From Myxococcales bacterium (GTDB lineage: Bacteria; Myxococcota_A; Polyangia; Polyangiales; Polyangiaceae), in contig JADJQX010000001.1 in NCBI GenBank assembly GCA_016712525.1, forward strand, positions 2,503,501 to 2,567,500: DNA of 64,000 bases. The letters run 5' to 3'. Positions 23,975 through 31,940 of this stretch are shown in pieces. Every line of letters begins with the position of its first letter. The first letter of the stretch is position 1. A model generated the notes under the pieces. That model did no database searches. It was not told where the DNA came from and worked only from the letters and a program-made list of their open reading frames with translations. The position numbers and the translations under genes were made by a program.

Positions 23975-25487
23975 AGAGCGAGCCGGTCCCCCCGAGGAGC
24001 CCGTCCCCGTCGATGAGGCTCGGGAGCTCGGCGAGCTGCGCCTCGAGGTGCGTCGAGTCGGCGGGGCGGGTCGTCCCGTCGAGGGCGGCGAGCAGGTCGG
24101 CGCCCGTACGCGGGCGGTTCTTCGGGTCCTTCTCGAGGCACGCGAGCACGATCGCGTCGACCTCGGGCGAGATCCCGGAGACCACCTTGCTCGGGGGCAC
24201 GACCGGGTCCTTCACGTGCGCGGCGAGCACGTCGGGCACCGTCTCGCCGACGAACGGCGGCGCGCCCGTGAGCAGGAAATAGAGCAGGCAACCGAGCGAG
24301 TACACGTCCGCCGCGGGGGTCGCGTTGCCTCCAGCCGAAGCCTCGGGCGCGAGGTAGCTGGGCGTCCCGACGACGGTGCCGGGGCGGGTGAAGCGCTCGC
24401 CGGTTGCGCCCGCTTTCCCTCGGTACACGAGGCCGAAGTCGATGACCTTCACGAAGTCCGGATCGTACTCGGAGCCCTGGAGGAGCACGTTGTCCGGCTT
24501 CACGTCGCGGTGGACGAGCCCAAGCTCGTGGGCCTCGTGGAGCGCGCTCGCGATCTGCCGCGCCATGCGGATGGCGCGCGCCGGGGGTAGCGGCCCCTCG
24601 TTCTCGACGAGCTGCTTCAGGCTCGTCCCGGGCACGTACTCCATGACGTAGTACGCGAGGCCGTCGCCCACGATGCCGTAGTCGAAGATACGAACCGTGT
24701 TCGGGTGCGAGAGGCGCGCCGTCGCTCGGGCTTCGACCTCGAACCGGCCTCGCGCCACGCGGCTCTGGATCCGGAGGAGCTTCACCGCGACGCTCACCTT
24801 GAGCGCGGGGTGCTGCGCCTCCCAGACCTCTCCCATGCCCCCCGCCCCGAGCCGGCGCTTCAGTTGGTACCCGCCGAGGGCGCCACCTTCGAGCTCGGCG
24901 GCGGTGTCACGGTGGGGCGATCGAGAGGTGTAACCTAGCAAAAAGACTGCGAAAAATAGGGCTATGCCCGGCGCGATCCCGAAGAGCACGGCCCGCGTGA
25001 AGGTCGCCGGCGCGCCGCGCGTGGCGAAGCTCACGAGGAGCGCCGTCACGACCCACGCCGCGCCCCCGACGAGCCACCGAGGCACGGTCATCTTGCGCAT
25101 GCCCGCAGGCAAGAACGCCATGGCGATCGCGACGAGCGTGAACGAGACGGGCACCCTCGCGGCCATGCCAGTGGTGACGGCGGAGAGGATCGCGAGCGAC
25201 CAGAGCGCCGCGCGACCCCGCCCATCGACCCGCGCGACCGTCGAGTCCGGCGCGAAATGCACCGTCGCCGCGAACGCCGAGACCAGCATCATCGAGATGG
25301 CGCGGGGCAGCGCATACGCGACGAGGGTCGACGGATCTCCGACGACCGTGGCCAGATCGATCGCGGCGCCTCCGAGCACGGCGATCGTCAGCGCGCGCAG
25401 CAGGTGGTGCGACCAGCGCGAGCCCTCGTCCATCCTATGCCGGTCGAGCAGGCTCGGCCTGTCGGTCTTTGGCGCAGGGGAAGGCAC
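23964..25487 (-). CDS. Ser/Thr protein kinase with N-terminal multi-helix membrane domain
   Basis: A 507-residue protein. Residues about 28-190 hold five or six membrane helices (for example ALTIAVLGGAAIDLATVV and ISMMLVSAFAATVHF), joined to a cytoplasmic kinase domain at about 205-480: glycine loop GAGGMG, VAVKLL lysine, HRDVKPDN catalytic loop, DFG and a YLAPEA APE-type motif. Most bacterial Hanks kinases place the membrane helix after the kinase domain, so this is the reverse order; the membrane part is a candidate sensor. The start is GTG 25487 with TATCCT six bases before it. The 3' end overlaps the convergent ceramidase gene by 11 bases. Confidence 0.9.
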   Translation of the reverse strand: MPSPAPKTDRPSLLDRHRMDEGSRWSHHLLRALTIAVLGGAAIDLATVVGDPSTLVAYALPRAISMMLVSAFAATVHFAPDSTVARVDGRGRAALWSLAILSAVTTGMAARVPVSFTLVAIAMAFLPAGMRKMTVPRWLVGGAAWVVTALLVSFATRGAPATFTRAVLFGIAPGIALFFAVFLLGYTSRSPHRDTAAELEGGALGGYQLKRRLGAGGMGEVWEAQHPALKVSVAVKLLRIQSRVARGRFEVEARATARLSHPNTVRIFDYGIVGDGLAYYVMEYVPGTSLKQLVENEGPLPPARAIRMARQIASALHEAHELGLVHRDVKPDNVLLQGSEYDPDFVKVIDFGLVYRGKAGATGERFTRPGTVVGTPSYLAPEASAGGNATPAADVYSLGCLLYFLLTGAPPFVGETVPDVLAAHVKDPVVPPSKVVSGISPEVDAIVLACLEKDPKNRPRTGADLLAALDGTTRPADSTHLEAQLAELPSLIDGDGLLGGTGSLSKP

Positions 25488-25493
25488 GATCCG

Positions 25494-25499
25494 AGGATA
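25494..25499 (-). promoter_or_regulatory. Putative -10 hexamer TATCCT
   Basis: TATCCT lies six bases before GTG 25487 on the minus strand; no Shine-Dalgarno sequence. The same hexamer appears at the hox operon promoter. Confidence 0.4.
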
Positions 25500-25563
25500 G
25501 GGCCTTCGGGGCTCGCGGCTCTAGTTTTCGAGGGTCGCCGGCGATCTCGGATTTGCCGGATCG

Positions 25564-26823
25564 TCAGAGCGCGCCGGTCACTCCCGGTCGGGCGGAGGGT
25601 AGGAGGTCGTGCACCTCGCGCTCGATGGCGCGGGCGAGCTCTGCCGGGTCGTCGATGACGCGGGCGTCGCTCATGACGCCTACCGTCACGGCTCCTGCAT
25701 AGCTGAACACACTCACCCCGAGCCCCATGCGACCCGACTGCGGCACCCAGAAGAGGATCCGGTCGACCGTCGCTCCGAGGAACGCGACGCGCTCCTTCGG
25801 GCCGGGGACGTTCGTGAGCACGAGGGACGATTTGGTCGCGAAAAAAGCCACCCCGAGGCCCTCGAGGGCGCGAGGCAAGAACCCCATCGCGCGGAGGATC
25901 ACGTGGGCCACCACGGCCTCGCGCGTGGCCTTGCGCACGTCCATGGATGCCTTGACGGCCGCGAGCCGGGCGTGAGCGTCCCCCACGGAGACCGGGAGAT
26001 CGAGCACGACGAGGCCGAAGCGATTGCCCTCGTCGGGAGCAGGCGAGCCCTCTCGGAGGTTCACCGGGACCATCGCGCGAACGTCACGGCATCGCTCCCG
26101 CCGGCGGACGAGCGTTTGGCGGAGCGCTCCCGCGATCGCGGCGACGAGCAGGTCGTTGACCGTGGCCCCGTGGGCGTGCGCGGCGCTCTTCACGAGGTCG
26201 AGGGAGATGGGGCGGGTCCACGCAATGCGCTTGTCGGTGCCGAGCGGCGCCTTGAGCGTCGAGCGTGGATCGGGCGGCAACACGAGCAAACGCAGCGCCG
26301 CACGCGCATACCCGAGGAGCGAGCCTCGGGCTCGACCGCGATCCACGACCTTCCCGTGCGGGCCGGCATCGCGCGAAGCGTCACACAGCGAGAGGAGGAC
26401 CGAGAGGAGCGAGAACCCGTCGGCGACGGCGTGATGCACACGAAAGAGCAGGGTCGTGCCCCCGGGCTCCCGCTGAATGACGTGCACGCGCCAGAGCGGC
26501 CGCGAAAGCTCGAGCAACGTACCGACCTCGCTCCCGACGAACGCGAAGAGCTCGGCCTCGCTGCCCACCGTACGCTCCGGCACGTGCCACTCGAGGTCGA
26601 CGTCGCACGGCTCGAAGGTCGGCGCCCCACCGAGGCCGCGATCCCGCACACGCGACGAGAAGCGCATCATCGGGACGAGCCGCTCTCGGAGCCGCGCGCG
26701 CACGGAGTCGACCGTGACGCGCGCGTCGAGCTCGAGCACCCCGCTCACCACCATAGGGTTTTCGGGCTCCTCCATGTGAAGCCAAGCTGCGTCCTCGCCA
26801 CCGAGGCTCGTGCGGGTGCTCAT
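25564..26823 (-). CDS. Wax ester synthase/diacylglycerol acyltransferase (WS/DGAT) family
   Basis: A 419-residue acyltransferase. The catalytic motif HHAVADG (HHxxxDG) lies near residue 130. Further WS/DGAT landmarks are a TVNDLLVAAIAGALR block, MVPVNLR (the PLW/MVPVN segment) and LTNVPGP toward the C-terminus. Such enzymes esterify fatty alcohols or diacylglycerol with acyl-CoA to make wax esters or triacylglycerol, both known storage lipids in myxobacteria. The length is slightly below the usual 440-470. Start ATG 26823 gives MSTRTSLGGEDAAWLH, the normal N-terminus for this family (a longer in-frame run upstream has no match). No ribosome-binding site or TANNNT hexamer is evident. Confidence 0.9.
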   Translation of the reverse strand: MSTRTSLGGEDAAWLHMEEPENPMVVSGVLELDARVTVDSVRARLRERLVPMMRFSSRVRDRGLGGAPTFEPCDVDLEWHVPERTVGSEAELFAFVGSEVGTLLELSRPLWRVHVIQREPGGTTLLFRVHHAVADGFSLLSVLLSLCDASRDAGPHGKVVDRGRARGSLLGYARAALRLLVLPPDPRSTLKAPLGTDKRIAWTRPISLDLVKSAAHAHGATVNDLLVAAIAGALRQTLVRRRERCRDVRAMVPVNLREGSPAPDEGNRFGLVVLDLPVSVGDAHARLAAVKASMDVRKATREAVVAHVILRAMGFLPRALEGLGVAFFATKSSLVLTNVPGPKERVAFLGATVDRILFWVPQSGRMGLGVSVFSYAGAVTVGVMSDARVIDDPAELARAIEREVHDLLPSARPGVTGAL

Positions 26824-27241
26824 GCATGGCCCTCGTGCAACCTCCGGGCCCTCGAGCGCGCGCGAAAAATGGCTTGTCTGCGAGAGGACGCGCGCCGTTT
26901 GCGCGACCACGAGCGTTCTTTGCGCAGCGATTCGAGCGAGCCCTTTCGAGGTCGAGCGCGCCCGCGACGCCGCGCTCGGCGGATGTTGCAACGACTCGAA
27001 ACGACGAGGAATTTCGGGGACCAAGGTCCGCTGAGGTCGGGCCACCTCGGTCGCTGCGGTCTCGACGCTGCACGTCGCGTCGTGCGCCTCTCGAAACTGC
27101 ACCACGCGAGTCGTGTGTGGCTTGCACGAATGCAATCCAGGGTCGGGGGGACACTCTCCAAACGTGCGTGAGCGCGACTGAATAGAAGTGCGTCGTGTCG
27201 ACGCTCGCGATTGGTCTGGAAGATGCTCTCTCGACGTCGTG
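26824..27241. other. 418-base divergent intergenic region with no recognised gene
   Basis: This spacer separates the WS/DGAT gene (minus) from the DUF4388 operon (plus). Short frames through it are Arg/Ser-rich and look non-coding. It must hold two promoters, but no -35/-10 pair is convincing. A sigma-54-like string at 27118-27134 has 11 rather than 10 bases between GG and GC and is not accepted. Confidence 0.5.
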
Positions 27242-28252
27242 ATGAACGCGCCGCTCCCCGCCACCGACCCACACCCGAACGTCCTCCAGGGCGTGCTCGG
27301 CGCGTTCGGTAGCATCGAGCTGCTTCAGTTCGTTTCACAGGCCTTGCCGGTCGCGCAAGTCACCTTCGTGAGCCCTTCGGGGTCCGAGGCCTCGATCCTC
27401 TTGGCTCGCGGCGGTTGCCTCGACGCACGCTTCGGCAAGCTGCGTGGGCGAGAGGCCGCCGTCGCGGCGCTGTCGCACCCCATGTCGAAGTTCTCCGTCC
27501 GTGAGGCCGACCTCCCTTCGGGGATCGGTGCCCCTGCGACGCTCACCGAGCTCGTGCTCGAAGTGGCTCGCCTCGAGGACGAGCTCGAGCGACGAAAGGA
27601 CGATCTGCCCGAGCCGTCGAGGAAGCTCACGCTCACGGGCCAGCTCGACGCGTCCGACCCTCTCGACTGCGGGCTCCCGTTCGTCGCGCGTGCGCTCGCC
27701 GGGCAACCACGGAGCCTCGAGACGCTGGAAGCCGACCTGCCTCTCGCCCCCGTTCGAGTGCGCCTATCCGTGGCACTTCTCCGCGAACAAGGTCGGCTCA
27801 CGCTTCGCGCGAGCACCATCATGCCACGCGTCCTTCCGCCCGAGCCTGCGGGCCCCATCGATCGTGAGCTCGAGAAGCGTCGTGGCGCCCTGCGTGTGCT
27901 CGTGGCGTGCCCCGCCGAGATGGTCGATTGCGTCGAGGGGGCCGTACGCCACTTCGCGGCGGCCGTTACCGCGCCCGCACCGGCCGTATCCAGGGTGACC
28001 TCCGGACCGACGTTCGTCCGAATCCGCCCTGCTCGCGGGGGGGTCATCTCGTTCACCTTCTTGCCGACGACGCGACAAAACCGCGTCTTCTTCGACAGCT
28101 TCGTTCGTTCGACCGACGCCGTGATCCTCGGCGACGACGACGAGGCCGTCCGATGGGGGGCGACTCTCCCGAGCGATCTGCCCACCGCCGCCGTCGCCAA
28201 TGGCGCGACCGACCACTGCCTCTACGACGCGCTCGTGCGAGCGCTGACCTGA
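27242..28252 (+). CDS. DUF4388 protein with possible degenerate small-GTPase-like domain
   Basis: A 336-residue cytosolic protein. The N-terminal about 85 residues match DUF4388 (GxFGSIELLQFVSQ, then an ARGGCLDARFGKLRG turn), a domain common in myxobacterial signalling proteins. After a helical linker, residues about 215-336 show a strand LRVLVACPA where a GTPase P-loop would be, then VISFTFLPTTRQNRVF, then STDAVILGDDD, the order of switch II and the fourth strand in MglA/Ras-like GTPases. The P-loop lysine and other nucleotide residues are missing, so nucleotide binding is unlikely. It heads an operon with two roadblock proteins, which normally partner such GTPases. The pseudo-GTPase reading is inference. 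Start ATG 27242; a longer start at 27188 is less likely. Confidence 0.72.
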   Translation: MNAPLPATDPHPNVLQGVLGAFGSIELLQFVSQALPVAQVTFVSPSGSEASILLARGGCLDARFGKLRGREAAVAALSHPMSKFSVREADLPSGIGAPATLTELVLEVARLEDELERRKDDLPEPSRKLTLTGQLDASDPLDCGLPFVARALAGQPRSLETLEADLPLAPVRVRLSVALLREQGRLTLRASTIMPRVLPPEPAGPIDRELEKRRGALRVLVACPAEMVDCVEGAVRHFAAAVTAPAPAVSRVTSGPTFVRIRPARGGVISFTFLPTTRQNRVFFDSFVRSTDAVILGDDDEAVRWGATLPSDLPTAAVANGATDHCLYDALVRALT

Positions 28253-28277
28253 ACCCGAATCCCGCGGGGGGAGACGG

Positions 28278-28658
28278 ATGAACGACATCGTGAACCGAGC
28301 CGACAAGATCCAAGCGACCCTCAAGAACCTCGTGACCAACACGCCCGACGTCGAGGGCGCCGCGCTCGTGAGCGTGGACGGCCTCATCGTGGCCTCGGCG
28401 CTCGCCGTCGGCACCGACGAGGATCGCGTCTCGGCCATGGCGGCAGCGCTCCTCTCGCTAGGCTCACGCACGTCCGAGGAGCTCGGCCGCGGGACGCTCC
28501 AGCAGGCGTACATCAAGGGCGACAGCGGCTACGTCATCATCATGCACGCCGGAGAAGAGAGCGTGCTCGAGGTGATCACGGGCGGCAACGCCAAGCTCGG
28601 CATGGTGCTCCTCGACATGAAACGAGCGGCCGCGGAGCTCGCGAGGGCAAGCGGATGA
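28278..28658 (+). CDS. Roadblock/LC7 domain protein (MglB-like)
   Basis: A 126-residue single-domain protein. The roadblock fold is readable: helix, VEGAALVSVDGLIVASAL beta hairpin, helix MAAALLSLGSRTSEELG, then YVIIMHAG and a final helix. MglB-type members act as GTPase-activating dimers for MglA-like GTPases in polarity and gliding. Here no active GTPase lies nearby; the upstream gene may encode a degenerate one. The stop overlaps the next start (ATGA at 28655-28658), giving coupled translation. A heterodimer with the next roadblock protein is plausible. Confidence 0.88.
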   Translation: MNDIVNRADKIQATLKNLVTNTPDVEGAALVSVDGLIVASALAVGTDEDRVSAMAAALLSLGSRTSEELGRGTLQQAYIKGDSGYVIIMHAGEESVLEVITGGNAKLGMVLLDMKRAAAELARASG

Positions 28659-29107
28659 GCGTCTTAGCGTCGCTCGCGCGCCCCATCTCCGACATTCTCG
28701 TCGATGCCGTGGCGCACTCTCGCGACGTTCGCTGCCTCCTCGTCGCCGACAAGAGCGGGCTCCCGCTCGTTTCGACCCTGTCGACCGGCGCCTTCGAAGA
28801 GGGCCTCGCGGCGTACGCCGGGCTCATCCTGTCGAGCTCGAAGTTCGCCGACCAAGAGCTCGGACTCGGCGGATTTCATGCGCAGTACGTCGTCGGTCGC
28901 AAGCGCCACGTGTACGTGAGCTTCCTCACGTCCGAGGAGGTGCTCGTCGCCGTGACCGACGCGACGGCGACCCCGACCAACGTGCTGATGCTGCTCTCGG
29001 GCCTCGCCGTTCAGATCATGAACGCCGTGGCCGACGCGGCATACCTCGAGCCCGAATCCGGCTCGTTCTCGATTGTTCCCTATCCCGAAATGCGGGAGTC
29101 CTCATGA
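28655..29107 (+). CDS. Second roadblock/LC7-like protein
   Basis: A 150-residue protein. It has the same overall order as its neighbour: helix (PISDILVDAVAHS), RCLLVADKSGLPLVSTL hairpin, helix EEGLAAYAGLILSSSKFADQ, and strands with KRHVYVSFL and EVLVAVTD. It carries an extra C-terminal helix and tail of about 25 residues. It overlaps both neighbours by four bases (ATGA), so the stoichiometry of the set is probably controlled by translational coupling. It is more divergent than the first roadblock protein. Confidence 0.8.
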   Translation: MSVLASLARPISDILVDAVAHSRDVRCLLVADKSGLPLVSTLSTGAFEEGLAAYAGLILSSSKFADQELGLGGFHAQYVVGRKRHVYVSFLTSEEVLVAVTDATATPTNVLMLLSGLAVQIMNAVADAAYLEPESGSFSIVPYPEMRESS

Positions 29108-29811
29108 ACGCAGACAACGGACTTTTTGCCGTGTGCCCTCACGATACCGCGCGCGGGATCGACAAGTGGGCGATGTTCAACACCCGCGTGAACAAGCGCC
29201 TCGGGCTCGGCTCGCGTTTCCACGCATACCTCGATTTCGCCGAGTTCGGGAGGGATCTCCTGGGCGGCCGGTTCGCGTGGGCATATCTCAATCCGGCCGA
29301 CTTCGTGAAGGCCAAGAAGAAGCTCGGGTACGCGCCGGTCGTGAGGCCCGTGGCCCGGTTCGACGTCGCGCGGATCGTCGCGCGCGAAGGCATGGGAGAG
29401 GTCCGCGCCGGCGCTCGTGTGGCCGCGGTTCCCGGCTACCTGAAGGCCGTCGTGGAGCACACCCTTCGCGAGGAGGGGACGGCCCTCGCCGCCGTCGACG
29501 CGAAGAGCTACGGCGAGGTCGTGACGATGGTGAGAGACGGGCGCGCCGAATTCGGGATCACCTACAACGAGCACTTCGACGTGCTCTCCGCGACGTCACG
29601 GCAAGGGATCGTGGCCATTCGGAGCTTCGACTTCGGGCTCTCCCACGTGCTCGCGGTGCGCCCCGACTTGGGCGTGTCGGGCATCGAGCTCGGGCGTTGG
29701 CTCCTGTCGGACCCCGAGGGACAGAAAGCCGGCGATGTGATCGGAGTCTCGGGGTGGGAGACCGTCGACGAGAGCCCGTTCGAGTCGCTCGCGACGATCC
29801 TCGGGGTCTGA
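29104..29811 (+). CDS. Cytoplasmic PhnD-like solute-binding-fold protein
   Basis: A 235-residue protein with the fold pattern of phosphate/phosphonate periplasmic binding proteins (PhnD type): an N-terminal strand LFAVCPHD, AYLNPADFVKAK, a hinge AAVPGYLKAVVEHTLRE, and VRDGRAEFGITYNEHFDVLS. No signal peptide or lipobox is present, so it should stay in the cytoplasm and bind a small ligand as a sensor rather than feed a transporter; no ABC genes are nearby. The start ATGA overlap (29104-29107) with the second roadblock gene ties it to that module. The ligand is unknown. It is convergent with hypB, 35 bases away. Confidence 0.75.
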   Translation: MNADNGLFAVCPHDTARGIDKWAMFNTRVNKRLGLGSRFHAYLDFAEFGRDLLGGRFAWAYLNPADFVKAKKKLGYAPVVRPVARFDVARIVAREGMGEVRAGARVAAVPGYLKAVVEHTLREEGTALAAVDAKSYGEVVTMVRDGRAEFGITYNEHFDVLSATSRQGIVAIRSFDFGLSHVLAVRPDLGVSGIELGRWLLSDPEGQKAGDVIGVSGWETVDESPFESLATILGV

Positions 29812-29846
29812 CCGTCCGCCGACTTTCTCCCCCTGCGGGCTGCTGC

Positions 29847-30581
29847 TCAAGGGTGCTCGTGTCTCGCCGCCGCGGACCTCGGTGCGAGCGCGGCCCTTTG
29901 GGCTTCGAGCCACGCGAGGAGCTCGCCCACCCCCTCCCCCGACACGGCCGAGCACGGGATCACCTCGGCCGACGGGGCGACGCGCGCGATGTTCTCGCGC
30001 AGCGTGGTGAGCGACGTGCCCGGCAGATAGGGCACGAGGTCGACCTTGGACACGACGACGAGATCGGCCACCCGGAACATGACCGGGTATTTGAGCGGCT
30101 TGTCGACGCCCTCGGTGACCGAGAGCACGACGACGTTCTTGGCTTGGCCGAGGTCATAGATCGCCGGGCAAACGAGGTTTCCCACGTTTTCGACGAAGAA
30201 GACGTCGCTCTCGTGCACGGCGCGCGCGATCCGCTCGTCGTGGAGCGCGTGGTGCACCATGGCCGCGTCGAGGTGGCAGGCGGAGCCCGTGGTGATCGAG
30301 GCCGACGGCACTCCGGCGCTCGCGAGGCGCTCGGCGTCGAGCGACGTGGCCAAGTCTCCGCTCACGGCCGCGAGCTTGAGGTCCCGCCCCGAGCGCGCCA
30401 CCGCCTCGATCAACGCGGTCTTGCCCGAGCCAGGAGACCCCATGACGTTGAGGGCGAGCACGCCGTCCTCGGCGAAGTGGGCGCGGAGGTGCGCGGCGTC
30501 GCGGTCGTTCTTGGCGAGCAGCGACGTGTGCACGTCGATCGTGACCTTGTGGGGATCTCCGCAACCGCATACATCGCACAT
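29847..30581 (-). CDS. hypB: Hydrogenase nickel-incorporation GTPase HypB
   Basis: A 244-residue GTPase that delivers nickel to the hydrogenase large subunit with HypA. The N-terminus MCDVCGCG carries the high-affinity nickel motif (Cys2, 5, 7), placed at the very start, which fixes ATG 30581. The P-loop is GSPGSGKT (48-55); later motifs ENVGNLVCP and VSKVDLVP give switch and base-recognition (NKxD-like SKVD) elements. There is no His-rich stretch for nickel storage. It is the last gene of the hox-hyp operon; its start shares one base with the hypA stop. Confidence 0.97.
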   Translation of the reverse strand: MCDVCGCGDPHKVTIDVHTSLLAKNDRDAAHLRAHFAEDGVLALNVMGSPGSGKTALIEAVARSGRDLKLAAVSGDLATSLDAERLASAGVPSASITTGSACHLDAAMVHHALHDERIARAVHESDVFFVENVGNLVCPAIYDLGQAKNVVVLSVTEGVDKPLKYPVMFRVADLVVVSKVDLVPYLPGTSLTTLRENIARVAPSAEVIPCSAVSGEGVGELLAWLEAQRAALAPRSAAARHEHP

Positions 30582-30922
30582 CAGCGCACCTCCAGCTCCA
30601 CGCGAGTCAGAACGATGCCCGCACCGGTCGCGAGCTTCAAAGGCCCTTCGCAGCGCTCGCAGGCCGATGGCTCGGTCGATGGCGCCGCCGCGCCGCACAG
30701 CGAGCACACCCACGAGGCGGGCTCGTTCTCGACCGTGAGGCGAGCGTGCGGGTACCCTCGCTCTGGTGCCACGCCGACGAACGCCGTCTCGAAGAGGAAA
30801 ACCTCGACGCCCGCGAGCTCGCCGATACGCACCGTGACCGCGCGCGCGGCGTCGCGCGGGTGTGCGCCGATCGCGTCGTCGATCGCGTCGAAGAGGGACT
30901 CGACGAGCGAGACCTCGTGCAT
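30581..30922 (-). CDS. hypA: Hydrogenase nickel metallochaperone HypA
   Basis: A 113-residue protein of normal length. The N-terminal MHE is the nickel-binding motif, and the zinc ribbon CSLC...CERC lies in the C-terminal half. HypA passes nickel to the hydrogenase precursor together with HypB, its immediate downstream neighbour. It begins one base after the hypE stop. Confidence 0.97.
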   Translation of the reverse strand: MHEVSLVESLFDAIDDAIGAHPRDAARAVTVRIGELAGVEVFLFETAFVGVAPERGYPHARLTVENEPASWVCSLCGAAAPSTEPSACERCEGPLKLATGAGIVLTRVELEVR

Positions 30923-30923
30923 G

Positions 30924-31940
30924 TCAGCAGATCCTCGGGACGGGCTCGGCGTCCCGCTCGACGAGCCGACGGTGACCGAACCCCGTGTCGAGCAACACCT
31001 CGCCCGGCGTGCCCCGCACCACGCGGCCGATGACCGCCGCGCGCCTTCCGTACGGGTGCGTATGGAGGGCCTCGAGCGCGCGCCCCTCGGCGTGAGGCGC
31101 GACGATCACGAGCGCTTTGCCTTCGTTCGCCATGGCGAGCACGTCGATCCCGAGCAGCTCGGCGGCCGCCCGCGAGGCCTCGCTCACGGGGATGCGTGCC
31201 TCGTCGAGCTCGATCGACACTCCTGCTTTGGTGGCCATCTCGACGAGCGTCGAGGTCACTCCGCCGCGTGTAGGGTCCTTCATGGCGTGCAAATCGTCGC
31301 CCAGAGCAGCGACGAGCGCGCGCACCATGCCGTTCAGCGGCGCCACGTCCGACACGAGCTCTCCCTCGAGGCCGAGCCCGTGCCGCGCACCCAAGATGGC
31401 CAGACCGTGATCGCCTATCGTCCCGGTGACGATCACGAGGTCTCCCTCCTTCAGCCCGGAGTCCCGGATCACACGCGGGGCGCGACCGAGCCCGCTCGTC
31501 GTGATGACGACCCCGTCGAGCTCCCCTCTCCGCATGACCTTGGTATCGCCCGCGACGATGCGCGTCTCGGCCTCCCGGCAGGCCTCCGCCATGGAGGCGT
31601 GTATCCGCTCGAGGGACGCCAGGGGATACCCCTCTTCGACGATGACGGCGCTCGTGAGGGCGATGGCGTCCCACGCGCCCATCATGGCGAGGTCGTTCAC
31701 GGTGCCCGACACGGCGAGGCGGCCGATGTCACCCCCGGGGAAGAAGGCGGGCGAGACGACGTGTGCGTCGGTCGTGACGACGAGGTGCTCGGCGCCGAAC
31801 GGGATGACCGCGCCGTCGTCGGTCGCGAGCGCCTCGGGGTCGTCCACGCCGCGCAGGAAGACCGAGCTCACGAGGTCCCTCATGGCCTTTCCGCCGGCGC
31901 CGTGCGAGAGCCTCACCTTGGGCGGGGTGTCGTCCGTCAT
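30924..31940 (-). CDS. hypE: Carbamoyl-dehydratase HypE
   Basis: A 338-residue protein that dehydrates the carbamoyl group placed by HypF on its C-terminal Cys to give the cyanide ligands of the active-site iron. The chain ends in PRIC, the essential HypE tail. AIR-synthase-like motifs (LSHGAGGKAM, TDAHVVSPAFFPGGDIG, MKDPTRGG) are intact. Start ATG 31940 overlaps the hypD stop by four bases. Confidence 0.97.
   Translation of the reverse strand: MTDDTPPKVRLSHGAGGKAMRDLVSSVFLRGVDDPEALATDDGAVIPFGAEHLVVTTDAHVVSPAFFPGGDIGRLAVSGTVNDLAMMGAWDAIALTSAVIVEEGYPLASLERIHASMAEACREAETRIVAGDTKVMRRGELDGVVITTSGLGRAPRVIRDSGLKEGDLVIVTGTIGDHGLAILGARHGLGLEGELVSDVAPLNGMVRALVAALGDDLHAMKDPTRGGVTSTLVEMATKAGVSIELDEARIPVSEASRAAAELLGIDVLAMANEGKALVIVAPHAEGRALEALHTHPYGRRAAVIGRVVRGTPGEVLLDTGFGHRRLVERDAEPVPRIC

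Noticed and set aside
27118..27134. Sigma-54-like promoter before the DUF4388 operon
   Set aside because: GG and GC are separated by 11 bases instead of 10, and the -12 element is poor.
26810..27185. Short frames in the WS/DGAT-DUF4388 spacer
   Set aside because: Arg/Ser-rich, no ribosome-binding site, no motif; read as non-coding.
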